Assembly (NCBI GenBank): GCA_013152795.1
Contig: JAADFS010000028.1
Coordinates: 1 to 62,543 of the forward strand
From: Deferribacteres bacterium
GTDB lineage: Bacteria > Nitrospirota > Thermodesulfovibrionia > UBA6902
DNA: 62,543 nt
Direction: 5' to 3'
Positions within the stretch are counted from its first letter, which is position 1. Each line of letters starts with the position of its first letter. Below the pieces are notes generated by a model. It had not been told where the DNA came from. It ran no database searches and saw nothing but the letters and a program-made list of their open reading frames with translations. Positions 8,590 to 16,866 of the stretch are shown piece by piece. The position numbers were made by a program, and so were the translations under genes.

Positions 8590-9402
8590 ATGAGGTCTTT
8601 GAATATCGTCGCGGTGTGCAGGATGCCTGATAAGATGGACGATGCTGCTGCGGTCCTCGGCGGGATCGTCGACCTCACTGCATACGAGGCGGCTTCACGC
8701 CTGCGCGTCAGCAGGGGAGTTCCGGTTGTCGTTGCAGTATATCCCGACCCTTCAACTGCTGAAGATGCGGCCGGCCGGCTCGAGTCGGCAGGATTCGTCA
8801 CGGTTGTACTGAAGGATGACGGGATAGAGTCCGAAGACCAACGGTTCATAGTGCGGAAGTTTTCCTTCGAGGATACACGGCTCAGTGTTGAATCGAGAGA
8901 CGGGGACAAAATGTCGGTTGACTACGGGCGCTTCGATTTCATGCTGCGAGGCACGTGCATTACGCGATCTGCGAGGACGAGGGTCGAGAAGGGAAGGAAG
9001 TTCAGCTTGGGGCGAGCCGTCATTTCAGGCGGGCTCGTAATGAGCAGGTCCACGAAGAGGCATCATGTGGACACCTCGGAAAGCCGTGAAGGGTTTGTTC
9101 ACCTGTATGCGGATGATCTCATCATGGTGTTCAGGGAGTCTTCTCTGGTCTATTCATCACTCGGTTCCCTTATGAAGCCTGCACGGCCGGCAAACTTCGC
9201 CGTTGTTGTCGACGAGCTGAGACGTCGCTGCCGGAATGTTTCTTTCAGCGACTCACTCCTGGCCAGGTCGGCTCAGGCTCAGATACTCGGTCCGCTGTTC
9301 AGTCCGGAAGAAGACCTTGATATAGCGATATCCCTCGTCACCGGTGCTGCACGCGAGTCCACCTGCCACCGACCTCTGCCGGGAAACAGGGGCAGGGGAT
9401 GA
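8590..9402 (+). CDS. Hypothetical protein
   Basis: I do not recognise a named family. The 270-residue product contains a segment of the type SRGVPVVVAVYPDPSTAEDAAGRL followed by GFVTVVLKDD, an alpha/beta pattern. A central basic region and C-terminal helices follow. No signal peptide or membrane segment is seen. I chose the ATG at 8590 over the upstream one at 8488 because the first 34 residues of the longer frame look non-coding. It is convergent with the outer-membrane gene downstream. Confidence 0.6.
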   Translation: MRSLNIVAVCRMPDKMDDAAAVLGGIVDLTAYEAASRLRVSRGVPVVVAVYPDPSTAEDAAGRLESAGFVTVVLKDDGIESEDQRFIVRKFSFEDTRLSVESRDGDKMSVDYGRFDFMLRGTCITRSARTRVEKGRKFSLGRAVISGGLVMSRSTKRHHVDTSESREGFVHLYADDLIMVFRESSLVYSSLGSLMKPARPANFAVVVDELRRRCRNVSFSDSLLARSAQAQILGPLFSPEEDLDIAISLVTGAARESTCHRPLPGNRGRG

Positions 9403-9471
9403 GCCGGAAGGCCCGTCCCCTGGCGCGCTGATGACCGGTACGTATAGCTGTGTGGAGCGCAGGCCTCGGGC

Positions 9472-10068
9472 TTACCAGTGATATCCGGCTGTCACGCCGT
9501 AGTGTAAGCCGCCGGCTTCCACATCGGTATTGAAGAGTGTAACTTCAGCCCTCGAGTATCGGAACTCGACACCGATGTTGAAGTTTCCGGACAGTACAAG
9601 GTATGCCCCTCCTCCAATCCATATGCCGATTCCGCTGTCGTCGTCGGTGACCTTGACTCCCGAGGCGGCAGCCTCCAGTTTCGCGTTTACCAGGGCCAGA
9701 CCTCCGCCGACAAAGGGACGAACCAGTGAAGGCAGTTCCCAGATCTTGCGGACCCCGAAGTACAATTCGGACGTATTCCCCTCGATGTCGACGCCCATGA
9801 CATTGTCGTCGTCGGAACTGAACAGGTAGCCGATCGTGCCGCTGACCGGCCAGTCGTCCTGCTTGAAGTCGACCCCGATGCCGATCTCGGTCTGTTCATC
9901 GAGTGGATTCCAGTCGTCTTCATCCAGGCTTTTGACTCCTATCAGCAGGTTTGCATTGCCGGACCATCCGTCCGCATCCAGGGCATAGGCGTTCGGGCCC
10001 ATCGTGCCGACGATGACCATCAAGAACACAAATGTACGGAACAAGCTGCTGAACTCAATCCCTCTCAT
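9472..10068 (-). CDS. Outer-membrane beta-barrel protein
   Basis: The start at 10068 has AGGAGG just upstream and gives a clear signal peptide (about residues 1-29, cleaved after AYA). The mature part has alternating hydrophobic beta strands, glycine-rich turns and a terminal YHW. An aromatic last residue is typical of barrel proteins recognised by the BAM complex. At 198 residues it fits an eight-stranded OmpA/OmpW-type barrel. The frame continues upstream to 10413, but that part is antisense to the flavoprotein gene. Confidence 0.85.
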   Translation of the reverse strand: MRGIEFSSLFRTFVFLMVIVGTMGPNAYALDADGWSGNANLLIGVKSLDEDDWNPLDEQTEIGIGVDFKQDDWPVSGTIGYLFSSDDDNVMGVDIEGNTSELYFGVRKIWELPSLVRPFVGGGLALVNAKLEAAASGVKVTDDDSGIGIWIGGGAYLVLSGNFNIGVEFRYSRAEVTLFNTDVEAGGLHYGVTAGYHW

Positions 10069-10249
10069 TGTCTTCCTCCTTTTCTTCGTCTGCGGGTTCA
10101 ACGTTCTTATACTAAGCACGGGGGGCCGGAAAGTCAAGACGCCGGCCGTGACGCCGGAGCCCCGGCTGCTGCTCGTGTTGCCATCCTCGGCAGTATGTGC
10201 TATCTTGGTCGTAGGCGGTGCCGGTCTGCAGAGGAGACGGAGTGGAGTC

Positions 10250-10846
10250 GTGTCCAGGATACTTGCCATAAATGGTTCATACCGCAGCAACGGAATAACC
10301 GACCAGTCTGTAAATGCACTGACCGAGGCTGCCGAGGCGGCGGGGGCAGTGACCGAGACCGTCCTCCTGCGCCGATACCCCGTGGAATTCTGCCTCAACT
10401 GTCGCCGGTGCACTCAGGAGCCGGGTGATGCGCCCGGCGAGTGCGTGCTGAACGACGGCATGCAGGAGCTGATCGACCGGATGGAGCTGGCAGACGGCTA
10501 CATCTTTGCATCCCCCACAAATTTCGGTACGGTCACGGCCGTCTTCAAGCGGTTCATGGAGAGACTGATCGTTTATGCCTATTGGCCGTGGGACATGAGA
10601 AGTCCGAGTCTCAGGAAGGCCAAGCTCCGGAAGAAGAAAGCCGTGCTCGTCTCCTCATGTGCTGCTCCCGGGATCATCGGACGCCTCTTTCACGAGACTC
10701 ACAGGCAGCTGAGGATGACTGCACAAGTGACAGGTGCCCGTACGGTCGGCACACTGTTTACGGGATTGACCGGGAGGGAGCAGGCCCCGGTGCTGCCCGA
10801 GCGTGCGTGTACAAGGATCGTCTCGCTGGCGGAAAGGCTGATTTGA
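10250..10846 (+). CDS. Iron-sulfur flavoprotein / NADPH-dependent FMN reductase family
   Basis: The flavodoxin-like fold starts with the FMN phosphate-binding loop GSYRSNGITDQ (residues 9-19). A compact cysteine motif follows (C48, C51, C54, C65) that matches the 4Fe-4S site of iron-sulfur flavoproteins. The SPTNFGTVTAVFKRFMER segment is the usual flavin-contacting loop. I chose the GTG at 10250, since earlier starts add sequence unlike the family. Members are redox proteins found mainly in anaerobes. The partner is unknown. Confidence 0.85.
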   Translation: MSRILAINGSYRSNGITDQSVNALTEAAEAAGAVTETVLLRRYPVEFCLNCRRCTQEPGDAPGECVLNDGMQELIDRMELADGYIFASPTNFGTVTAVFKRFMERLIVYAYWPWDMRSPSLRKAKLRKKKAVLVSSCAAPGIIGRLFHETHRQLRMTAQVTGARTVGTLFTGLTGREQAPVLPERACTRIVSLAERLI

Positions 10847-10913
10847 GCCGCGGGTGCCGCTGCGTTCCGGATGAGGCAACCGGTGTCGCCCGGAGGCGCG
10901 TTACCCCCACTCT

Positions 10914-12308
10914 CTATTTCCCGACACAGAACCGGCTGAATATCCGGTTGAGGATATCCTCGGTCGTGGTTTCACCTGCTATCTCTCCAAGCCTGTCGAG
11001 CGCGTCTCTGAGTTCAAAGGCGGTTATTTCGTATGGCAGCCCCTCCACTATGGCGCGGGATGCCCTTGAAATTGCCTCTGCTGCCCCGTCAAGGGCGAGC
11101 TTGTGCCTGAGGTTTGTTATCATCAGACCGTCTGAGGACGAGCCGCTCCTGAAGACCAGGCCCTCTATCTCCCTCTTCAGGGAGTCCATTCCCTGTCCGG
11201 TCCTGGCGGATATCCTGACGATCGGAAGCCCCTCGGGAATGAGGCCCTCGTCGACCGAGCCGGGGAGGTCAGCCTTGTTGAGGACGATGATGCTCTTTCT
11301 GGTGCGTATCTTGTCGATCACGGTGAAGTCTTCATCCTTCAACGGGAGGCTCATGTCGAAGACCGCCAGCACCAGGTCCGCACCGTCGATCGCCCTGAGG
11401 CTTCTCCTGACCCCTTCACTCTCGGCCAGGTCGTGGGTCTCCCTGATGCCTGCCGTATCCATTATCCTCAGCGGCAACCCGTTTATGTTCAGATACTCCT
11501 CTATGACGTCCCTTGTAGTGCCGGGACTCTCCGTTACGATCGCCCGTTCCCTCTCAACGAGGGCGTTCAGGAGGGATGACTTTCCGACATTCGGTCTTCC
11601 GACGATCGCCACCGATAAGCCTTCACGAAAGAACCTTGCCTCTTCGTATGTTGAAGACAACTCACGGAGCCGCCCTGCAAGGGTGTCGGCGCTCCTGCTG
11701 AGCTCCTCTCTTGTATGCAGGTCCAGCTCTTCTTCAGGAAAGTCTATATATGCCTCGATATGGGCGCATATCTCCACGAGGGTCGTCCTTGCGGACGCTA
11801 TCTTTTCGGAGAGCGCGCCGGAGAGCTGTTCCATGGCAAGCTTTCTGGCCCTGTCGGTCTTTGCCCGTATCAGGTCGATGGTCGCTTCTGCCTGGGAGAG
11901 GTCTATCCTCCCGTTCATGAAAGCCCTGAACGTGAACTCACCCGGTCCTGCTATTCGCGCCCCTTCTCTTACCGCGAGTTCGAGGACCCTTCTGAGGGGA
12001 ATCATTCCGCCGTGGCAGTTGATCTCCACAACGTCTTCTTTCGTATATGAGTGGGGAGCCTTCATGACCGACAGCAGCACCTCGTCTATGACGGTGCCGT
12101 CCCTCGGATCAGTGATATGACCGTAGTGCATTGTGTGGGAGCGGAATTCCGTGGGAGTGCCCTTGCGGTGCGGGCTGAACATCATGGAAGCAATACCGAT
12201 TGCATCCTTGCCGCTCAGCCTGACTATGCCTATCCCGCCTTCTCCTGAAGGGGTGGATATGGCGACTATGGTATCTTCGAGGTTCATGGGCATGAAGGGG
12301 TCAGACAT
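10914..12308 (-). CDS. mnmE: tRNA uridine-5-carboxymethylaminomethyl modification GTPase MnmE
   Basis: All MnmE features are present: an N-terminal folate-binding domain, a central helical domain, an inserted Ras-like G domain with GRPNVGKSS (residues 237-245), DTAG (284-287) and NKAD, and the invariant C-terminal cysteine motif ending CVGK. With MnmG it modifies the wobble uridine of certain tRNAs. The start at 12308 gives 464 residues, close to the usual length; methionines six and eight residues in are alternatives. The longer frame to 12404 runs through tRNA-His and is not real. Confidence 0.97.
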   Translation of the reverse strand: MSDPFMPMNLEDTIVAISTPSGEGGIGIVRLSGKDAIGIASMMFSPHRKGTPTEFRSHTMHYGHITDPRDGTVIDEVLLSVMKAPHSYTKEDVVEINCHGGMIPLRRVLELAVREGARIAGPGEFTFRAFMNGRIDLSQAEATIDLIRAKTDRARKLAMEQLSGALSEKIASARTTLVEICAHIEAYIDFPEEELDLHTREELSRSADTLAGRLRELSSTYEEARFFREGLSVAIVGRPNVGKSSLLNALVERERAIVTESPGTTRDVIEEYLNINGLPLRIMDTAGIRETHDLAESEGVRRSLRAIDGADLVLAVFDMSLPLKDEDFTVIDKIRTRKSIIVLNKADLPGSVDEGLIPEGLPIVRISARTGQGMDSLKREIEGLVFRSGSSSDGLMITNLRHKLALDGAAEAISRASRAIVEGLPYEITAFELRDALDRLGEIAGETTTEDILNRIFSRFCVGK

Positions 12309-12342
12309 GCATGCGGATTTTTCCGGACGGACAGGATAACGA

Positions 12343-12419
12343 TGGGGTGAGCGATGGGACTCGAACCCACAACCACTGGAGCCACAGTCCAGTGCTCTAA
12401 CCATTGAGCTACGCTCACC
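12343..12419 (-). tRNA. tRNA-His (GTG)
   Basis: A full cloverleaf is read on the minus strand. The acceptor stem GTGAGCG pairs with CGCTCAC, the anticodon loop is CTGTGGC with anticodon GTG, and the T-loop is TTCGAGT. The 3' CCA is encoded. An extra G at position -1 opposite C73 is the histidine identity element. It lies between mnmE and the prophage attachment site and appears intact. Confidence 0.95.
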
Positions 12420-12479
12420 ATTGTAACTATCGTCGTATACTTATTTTATCAGAAACAGCCCCTGTTATGCCATCTGTTC

Positions 12480-12527
12480 TGGCGCGCCTGGGAGGATTCG
12501 AACCCCCGACCCACTGATTAGAAGTCC
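12480..12527 (-). other. Prophage attachment core: 3' part of tRNA-Arg(TCT)
   Basis: On the minus strand this is the 3' part of a tRNA: half the anticodon stem, an anticodon loop with TCT, variable region, T-arm with TTCGAAT, 3' acceptor strand and CCA. Pairing in the anticodon stem breaks after two base pairs, and no D-arm or 5' acceptor strand follows. The sequence beyond is the integrase gene. This is the signature of a phage integrated in tRNA-Arg. The restored complete tRNA should lie at the other prophage end, outside this window. Confidence 0.8.
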
Positions 12528-12557
12528 TGCGTCCAACATCAATAAAAACATTTGAAA

Positions 12558-13634
12558 TCAACCGGTTATTTCATTTTTCGTGTAGTCATTGTTGACTACA
12601 CTGTTCGGTTTTAAATTCAATCCTGCATTTTCAAGTGCATTTTTTTTATTCTCTAACGCCACATGGGTATAAAATTCCGTTGTTGCAATCTGAGCATGGC
12701 CGAGGATTTCCTGTATTGTGCGCAGGTTGATATCCTTTGCCAGCAGGTGAGTTGCCAGGCTATGGCGGAGCAGGTGCGGATGGATGTGTTTATTAATCCC
12801 TGCTTTTTTCTTTGCCCTCTGTATTGCCCTTCTTATGTCCCTGATCGGCCTTGCACCGTTGACCGGTGAAGGGAAGACCCATTCTGAGCCGGTCGACTTG
12901 AGCAGGTCCTTCAATTCATCGTGCAGCCAATCCGACAAGGGCAGAACATTGGTTTTGTCCCCCTTCCGTCTGACCATTATGGCCCTGGTCTCCCAGTCGA
13001 TGTCTGTTCGTCTCAACATTCTTGCCTCGCTGAACCGAAGGCCGAGGTTGAACATGACAAGGAACATAACACGGTACACCGGGGAATCAGCGGCCGCGAT
13101 GAAGCGGACAGCTTCCTCAAATGTAAGCACCTGTGGAATAGGTCTTTTATATGGCAATTTTTCAATCTTCAATACCTCGGCGGGCCTCAGGTTCATGTTT
13201 TTGTCAGCCCATTTCAGGAAGGCTGCAAAGTAATCGAGCTCTTTGTTGATTGACCTGTTCCCTGCATTTTTCCCGCGGAAATCTTCTTTTCTCTGTTTCT
13301 GGTATAGCTGGAGCAACCTGTTTGTAATGTCATGGATCCGCATGGTTCCGAAGAACGGCACCAGATACCTCTCAAAACATTGCTTCTTGTCCACGAGGGT
13401 TTTCTTTGCCTGGTGCAGACGGACATACTCGAGGTATGCCGGGACCATTGCCTTGATAGGATCATTCAGGGCAACAAGCGGAGATGCTCCGCTCTTTTTC
13501 CGCATCTCTGCCTCAATTTCCCTTGCCTCATTTTCGGTTGTCCCTTCCGGAAGAGTAATACGCCGCCTCTTCCCCTTCCTGCCGTGGGGATAATAATCTA
13601 TGACGTATTTGCCGTTTCGGATACGGATAGACAT
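12558..13634 (-). CDS. Phage integrase (tyrosine recombinase)
   Basis: This 358-residue protein has an N-terminal arm-binding segment, a SAM-like core-binding domain (about 60-150) and the catalytic domain. Catalytic residues are visible as R200 (LGLRFSEAR), K224, H287 and R290 (HLLRHSLATHLL), H313 (LGHAQ) and Y322 (FYTHV). It lies next to the tRNA-Arg fragment in the usual phage arrangement and should catalyse integration and, with a directionality factor, excision. It is full length. Confidence 0.95.
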   Translation of the reverse strand: MSIRIRNGKYVIDYYPHGRKGKRRRITLPEGTTENEAREIEAEMRKKSGASPLVALNDPIKAMVPAYLEYVRLHQAKKTLVDKKQCFERYLVPFFGTMRIHDITNRLLQLYQKQRKEDFRGKNAGNRSINKELDYFAAFLKWADKNMNLRPAEVLKIEKLPYKRPIPQVLTFEEAVRFIAAADSPVYRVMFLVMFNLGLRFSEARMLRRTDIDWETRAIMVRRKGDKTNVLPLSDWLHDELKDLLKSTGSEWVFPSPVNGARPIRDIRRAIQRAKKKAGINKHIHPHLLRHSLATHLLAKDINLRTIQEILGHAQIATTEFYTHVALENKKNALENAGLNLKPNSVVNNDYTKNEITG

Positions 13635-13678
13635 TACTCAAACCGACACTGGAACCAGCCAGGTAGGCACCTCCATCA

Positions 13679-14287
13679 CTATAATTTAGACAGCAAATCC
13701 TTCTTTTTTTCCTGGAACTCTTGTTCTGTCAAAATGCCTTGTTCTTTCAATTCAGCCAATTTTTTTATCTGCTCCGGGATATCAATATTAGAGTTGGCCT
13801 CTATGGGTGTTGAATGTTTCTTGCCGATATTTTCTTTGACATAATTAACAAACGCATGAACATTTCCCTCGCTTATCCATTTCATGGACACCTTGTTACC
13901 AGATGCAAATAGCGTAATTGTATGCCCCATGAATCCCTTGCTTATATCGATTGAAGATATATTTGAATAAGGAAAAACCTCTAAATCATAACCAAGCATT
14001 TTTTTAGCGTAAAAAACGACTTTCTCGTTAGTCGCCAGGAAGATGCCGCTCCTGATACTCTCTTTACCTAATATTTTTGTTTCATAAGTGCCGAGAACTG
14101 ATGCGATGATTTTTTCGTCCTTATTCAGGTGTTCCGATGAAAGCTGAATAAGTTTTTGATGCTTGGTAAGTTTCTCTGGTTTTTTGTCCGAGTTGGGAGT
14201 TTCAGCAGTCGTTTGAGCTTCCATAGCACTTTTCAGTTTCTCAGCCTTCCATTTCTCATATTCCTCTCTACTTTTCCACTGTGCCAT
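13679..14287 (-). CDS. PH-like (YokE/bPH_2) and SHOCT domain protein
   Basis: Residues 50-145 form a bacterial pleckstrin-homology-like domain (EKIIASVLGTYETKILG, FLATNEKVVFYAKK, FPYSNISSIDISKG). The C-terminal 30 residues are a SHOCT motif (IKKLAELKEQGILTEQEFQEKKKDLL). A charged N-terminal helix precedes them. Such proteins are common passenger genes in prophages and their role is unknown. It sits between the integrase and the repressor on the same strand, so it may be expressed in the lysogen. Confidence 0.7.
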   Translation of the reverse strand: MAQWKSREEYEKWKAEKLKSAMEAQTTAETPNSDKKPEKLTKHQKLIQLSSEHLNKDEKIIASVLGTYETKILGKESIRSGIFLATNEKVVFYAKKMLGYDLEVFPYSNISSIDISKGFMGHTITLFASGNKVSMKWISEGNVHAFVNYVKENIGKKHSTPIEANSNIDIPEQIKKLAELKEQGILTEQEFQEKKKDLLSKL

Positions 14288-14317
14288 GGGGTTGTCCTCC
14301 TTGCAACAAATGCTGAA

Positions 14318-14962
14318 CTAAACCTTCAAGGGCCTCCATCCCTTGATGACCTTGCCCATGATCTGATAGTGCCTGTTCGGCTTCAGGGTCGGATATTCAG
14401 GATTGTCGCTCACCAGGAACTTTTCCCCGTCTTTTTCCCTGTACCGCTTGATCATGGATTCGCCCCATTCATTGTTGACGATGACAATATCACCGCTCCG
14501 GATTTCTTCGTTCGGCCTGAAGATGACATAGTCCCCATCCCGGAACGTCGGGCTCATGCTGTCACCCTTCACAATGAGTGCATATGCTCCCTTGGGTACC
14601 TCCGGTATATTGATATAGTCAATTATGTCGCTTTCAGGGATGTGTTCAGGAAAACCGGCCGGCACCCTGCCGAGCACGGGGATGCTCTCTGTCAATGAGA
14701 AGGCCCCCGGGATTCCTGATTTCTGAAACATATCTCCTTCGCCGGTTTTTAACCAATGTTCGTCAATTCCATATTTGAGACATATTAACCTGACAATTTC
14801 TTCCGGGATTCTTGTTTTTCCAAGTCTGTAATCCGACAGCCGGTTTTTGTGAATTCCGAGATCTTCGGCCATTTTTTTAGTATTTAAATGAAATTTATCA
14901 ATAACCCTATCTATTCGCTCGCCTATAGATCCCCTTGGCGGTTTATTACGCTTTCTTGGCAT
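14318..14962 (-). CDS. S24 (LexA/CI-type) prophage repressor
   Basis: The N-terminal 75 residues hold a helix-turn-helix (KKMAEDLGIHKNRLSDYRLGKTRI). The C-terminal half is an S24 peptidase with an Ala-Gly self-cleavage site (A102-G103), the nucleophile S135 in GDSMSPTF and the base K172 in MIKRY. All catalytic residues are intact, so RecA-stimulated self-cleavage and SOS induction are expected. It is divergent from the early operon, and palindromes between them are candidate operators. Confidence 0.92.
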   Translation of the reverse strand: MPRKRNKPPRGSIGERIDRVIDKFHLNTKKMAEDLGIHKNRLSDYRLGKTRIPEEIVRLICLKYGIDEHWLKTGEGDMFQKSGIPGAFSLTESIPVLGRVPAGFPEHIPESDIIDYINIPEVPKGAYALIVKGDSMSPTFRDGDYVIFRPNEEIRSGDIVIVNNEWGESMIKRYREKDGEKFLVSDNPEYPTLKPNRHYQIMGKVIKGWRPLKV

Positions 14963-14966
14963 TGCA

Positions 14967-14987
14967 ATAGACCGTAATATTGTCTAT
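14967..14987. promoter_or_regulatory. Inverted repeat at the repressor start, candidate operator
   Basis: ATAGAC and GTCTAT form 6-bp arms around a 9-bp AT-rich centre, four bases upstream of the repressor start codon. A site here could mediate autoregulation of the repressor's leftward promoter. Confidence 0.5.
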
Positions 14988-15041
14988 ACTTATAACCATG
15001 ATGGCCCTGAATTCAGCAAACACAAAACCCTCCCTTGGTTG

Positions 15042-15064
15042 TAATTTCGGCGCCACCGAAATTA
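15042..15064. promoter_or_regulatory. 9-bp-arm palindrome, candidate operator
   Basis: TAATTTCGG and CCGAAATTA form perfect 9-bp arms around CGCCA in the middle of the repressor-early operon intergenic region. It is the strongest AT-flanked dyad there and could bind the repressor or a Cro-like protein. Confidence 0.45.
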
Positions 15065-15213
15065 TACCACAGGGTAGGGATTTTTTCACCCACCACCGCC
15101 CCCTCATCGTGGTGGGCAACTCCCCGGCATGCCGGTCTCTGCCTGCCAGACAGGGCCATCACCTTGACCGTCATGCCGGGGCCTTTTACCTGTCTATCCA
15201 TACAATGATTATA

Positions 15214-15235
15214 TGCCCTTATCTCCATAAGGGCA
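15214..15235. promoter_or_regulatory. Palindrome upstream of the early operon, candidate operator
   Basis: TGCCCTTAT and ATAAGGGCA form perfect 9-bp arms separated by CTCC, 26 bases before the first early gene. Its sequence differs from the other two palindromes in this intergenic region, so it may bind a different regulator or fold in the transcript leader. Confidence 0.5.
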
Positions 15236-15260
15236 ATTATAAGTTGGCTCGGGGGTTATA

Positions 15261-15722
15261 ATGACTTCTTATGATGCTCTGAACAAGGCCATTGGGGGAA
15301 AAACGAGGGAGCATGCCAAGGCCCTCGGTCTCAGCACAGCCCTGCTGTATAAGTGGCAGGAGCCCTCAACGGATTGGACAGACTCAGGCTCCTACAACCC
15401 CCTCGACCGCATAGAGACGATCATAGAGACAGCGCTCAAACTTGGGCAAGGCAGAAATGATGCCTTTGCTCCTCTTCATTACCTCGCCCGCCGTTTCAAC
15501 CAGATTTTGATTCCTGCCCCCTCAAGTGCTACCTGCCTTAAAGAACTGCAGCAGGCGCTTATGAAGACAATAAAGGAGTTTTCAGACCTCGCGCGGGCCT
15601 CGGCCGCCGCCCTCGAGGACGGCAGGCTCGACCCACGTGAGGCAGAGCAGATAAAAAAGGAAGGCTGGGAGCTCATCGAGCAGGCCTCGGCCTTCGTAAA
15701 GTTAATCGAGGACTATCTATGA
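15261..15722 (+). CDS. Phage CII-like regulatory protein
   Basis: The N-terminus has a helix-turn-helix-like segment (TREHAKALGLSTALLYKWQE). The C-terminal helices (ALEDGRLDPREAEQIKKEGWELIEQ) match phage regulatory proteins of the CII/CP76 group. It is the first gene of the rightward early operon and probably acts in the lysis-lysogeny decision with the divergent repressor. The start lies 26 bases after a perfect palindrome. It overlaps the next gene by four bases (ATGA). Confidence 0.75.
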   Translation: MTSYDALNKAIGGKTREHAKALGLSTALLYKWQEPSTDWTDSGSYNPLDRIETIIETALKLGQGRNDAFAPLHYLARRFNQILIPAPSSATCLKELQQALMKTIKEFSDLARASAAALEDGRLDPREAEQIKKEGWELIEQASAFVKLIEDYL

Positions 15723-15946
15723 ATGATATCCTGGTTCGTCTTCAGATACTGGAGAAGAAAGTAGACAAAATGCTTGAAAAAATGGGCATCGACATTGATG
15801 AGGAGGAAGAGTTCCGGACGGCAATAGACTATGCCGTGAGGACCCTTGATTTTTCACTGATCAAGGCGCATCTCCGCAAAAAAATAGAAAGGGAGGGGAG
15901 ACTCAATGGAAAGAGTAAGCATAGAAGAACTGAAACTTCCAGATGA
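15719..15946 (+). CDS. Small early phage protein
   Basis: This 75-residue charged protein has an N-terminal heptad-like helix (ILVRLQILEKKVDKMLEKMG) that suggests a coiled coil, an acidic middle and a basic C-terminus. It has no recognised family. Its ATG overlaps the upstream stop codon, indicating translational coupling within the early operon. Its C-terminal codons overlap the next gene by 41 bases. Confidence 0.6.
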   Translation: MNDILVRLQILEKKVDKMLEKMGIDIDEEEEFRTAIDYAVRTLDFSLIKAHLRKKIEREGRLNGKSKHRRTETSR

Positions 15947-16160
15947 AATCGCCTTAACCAACAGCTTTCATGTCTTCTGTATCGACGAGATACAACCAAT
16001 ACTCAAAGAAGCTCTGATCAGGAAGCATCCAACCGCTGCATATTGGGATGTTCAGAACAGGACATTCCTTCTGTTTGATGAGGCGCTGAACCTGTTGGAT
16101 GCCTTGACCATTGATGACATCGATCAATTAAAGGAGGGGGACAGATGTTTGACAAGCTGA
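15906..16160 (+). CDS. Small early phage protein
   Basis: This 84-residue acidic protein begins MERVSIEELKLPDEIA behind GGGAGGGGAG. It contains alternating strands and helices with no motif I recognise. It overlaps both the upstream gene (41 bases) and the downstream 3D-domain gene (16 bases), in the compact style of a phage early operon. Confidence 0.6.
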   Translation: MERVSIEELKLPDEIALTNSFHVFCIDEIQPILKEALIRKHPTAAYWDVQNRTFLLFDEALNLLDALTIDDIDQLKEGDRCLTS

Positions 16161-16648
16161 CAAAAGTGATCGTCCTGATCGCAATTGGATGGATTCTCGG
16201 GTATATGCATCATTTCATGGTGACAAGAGACATCCTTCAGGATTTCAGCAACAGGATCTTGTGGCTTGAGCAGGATATGAGCCTTGCAAACGCAGGGATA
16301 TCTCAGGTCTTCAAGGAAGTCATCACTCTCAATCAAAAATTCAATATCGGGAGTGATTTCAAGGTCACCGGCTATTCGAATGACCCCGGATCAATCAATG
16401 TCCCGCGCTGGCGTGACGGAAGGACTGCCACCGGAGTGAAGGCTACACCCGGGATCTGCGCGGCCGACTGGGATTTGATCCCGGTTGGAACTCTTGTCTG
16501 GATAGATGATTACGGCTGGTGTGAAATCCAGGACAGGGGCGGCAAGGTAAAGGGAAGGCATATCGATCTTTTCTTTGATGATGTGCTTGATGCAAAGAAT
16601 TGGGGTGTGAGAAAGACTGATATAGTCATTGCTGATCTGGAGGAGTAG
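16145..16648 (+). CDS. Membrane-anchored 3D-domain protein
   Basis: An N-terminal hydrophobic helix (VIVLIAIGWILGYM) looks like an uncleaved signal anchor. The C-terminal half is a 3D (Asp-Asp-Asp) double-psi beta-barrel, with TGYSNDP, GICAADWDLIPVGTLVWI and the closing GRHIDLFF segment. The fold is shared with MltA-type lytic transglycosylases and resuscitation-promoting factors, so a periplasmic peptidoglycan role is likely. It is unusual among early control genes rather than in the lysis cassette. AAAGGAGG lies upstream of the start. Confidence 0.75.
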   Translation: MFDKLTKVIVLIAIGWILGYMHHFMVTRDILQDFSNRILWLEQDMSLANAGISQVFKEVITLNQKFNIGSDFKVTGYSNDPGSINVPRWRDGRTATGVKATPGICAADWDLIPVGTLVWIDDYGWCEIQDRGGKVKGRHIDLFFDDVLDAKNWGVRKTDIVIADLEE

Positions 16649-16664
16649 CTCCCCCGCCCTCCTG

Positions 16665-16735
16665 ATGCCGTGGGGATAGGGTTCCGGACCCGACAAGGTG
16701 AATGCCTCCACCTTCCCCACGGCATAACCAGAGGC
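16665..16735 (+). ncRNA. Structured RNA element, copy 1
   Basis: A 12-bp perfect helix (16665-16676 with 16714-16725) encloses a 37-nt core identical to a second copy at 17547-17583. The core contains a hairpin GGGT/ACCC with loop TCCGG (16679-16691) and a hairpin AGGTG/CACCT (16696-16700 with 16709-16713). The loop of the latter contains GCCTC, complementary to GAGGC at 16731-16735, which allows a pseudoknot. Copy 2 preserves all pairings through compensatory changes. The element ends just before an AAGGAG Shine-Dalgarno-like sequence, so it may be a cis-regulatory leader. I do not recognise the class. Confidence 0.75.
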
Positions 16736-16749
16736 GATTTGGCAAGGAG

Positions 16750-16866
16750 ATGCTTTATATCCTGCATATCAAGGATTTTGCTGGTGTAAAGGACATAGTT
16801 GCATACACATGTGTTCTTTCAACAATCAGTGGGCTCTACAGCACATTGCCCCAGGGAGTGAATTGA
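16750..16866 (+). CDS. Possible 38-residue small protein
   Basis: An open frame runs from ATG at 16750 and its stop overlaps the start of the zinc-finger gene as TGATG. It lies directly after structured RNA copy 1 and could be a leader peptide coupling the RNA to the next gene. AAGGAG abuts the ATG with no spacing, which is poor for initiation, so this is tentative. Confidence 0.25.
   Translation: MLYILHIKDFAGVKDIVAYTCVLSTISGLYSTLPQGVN

Noticed and set aside
10441..12120. A 559-codon plus-strand frame across mnmE
   Set aside because: It is antisense to MnmE, which has every family motif.
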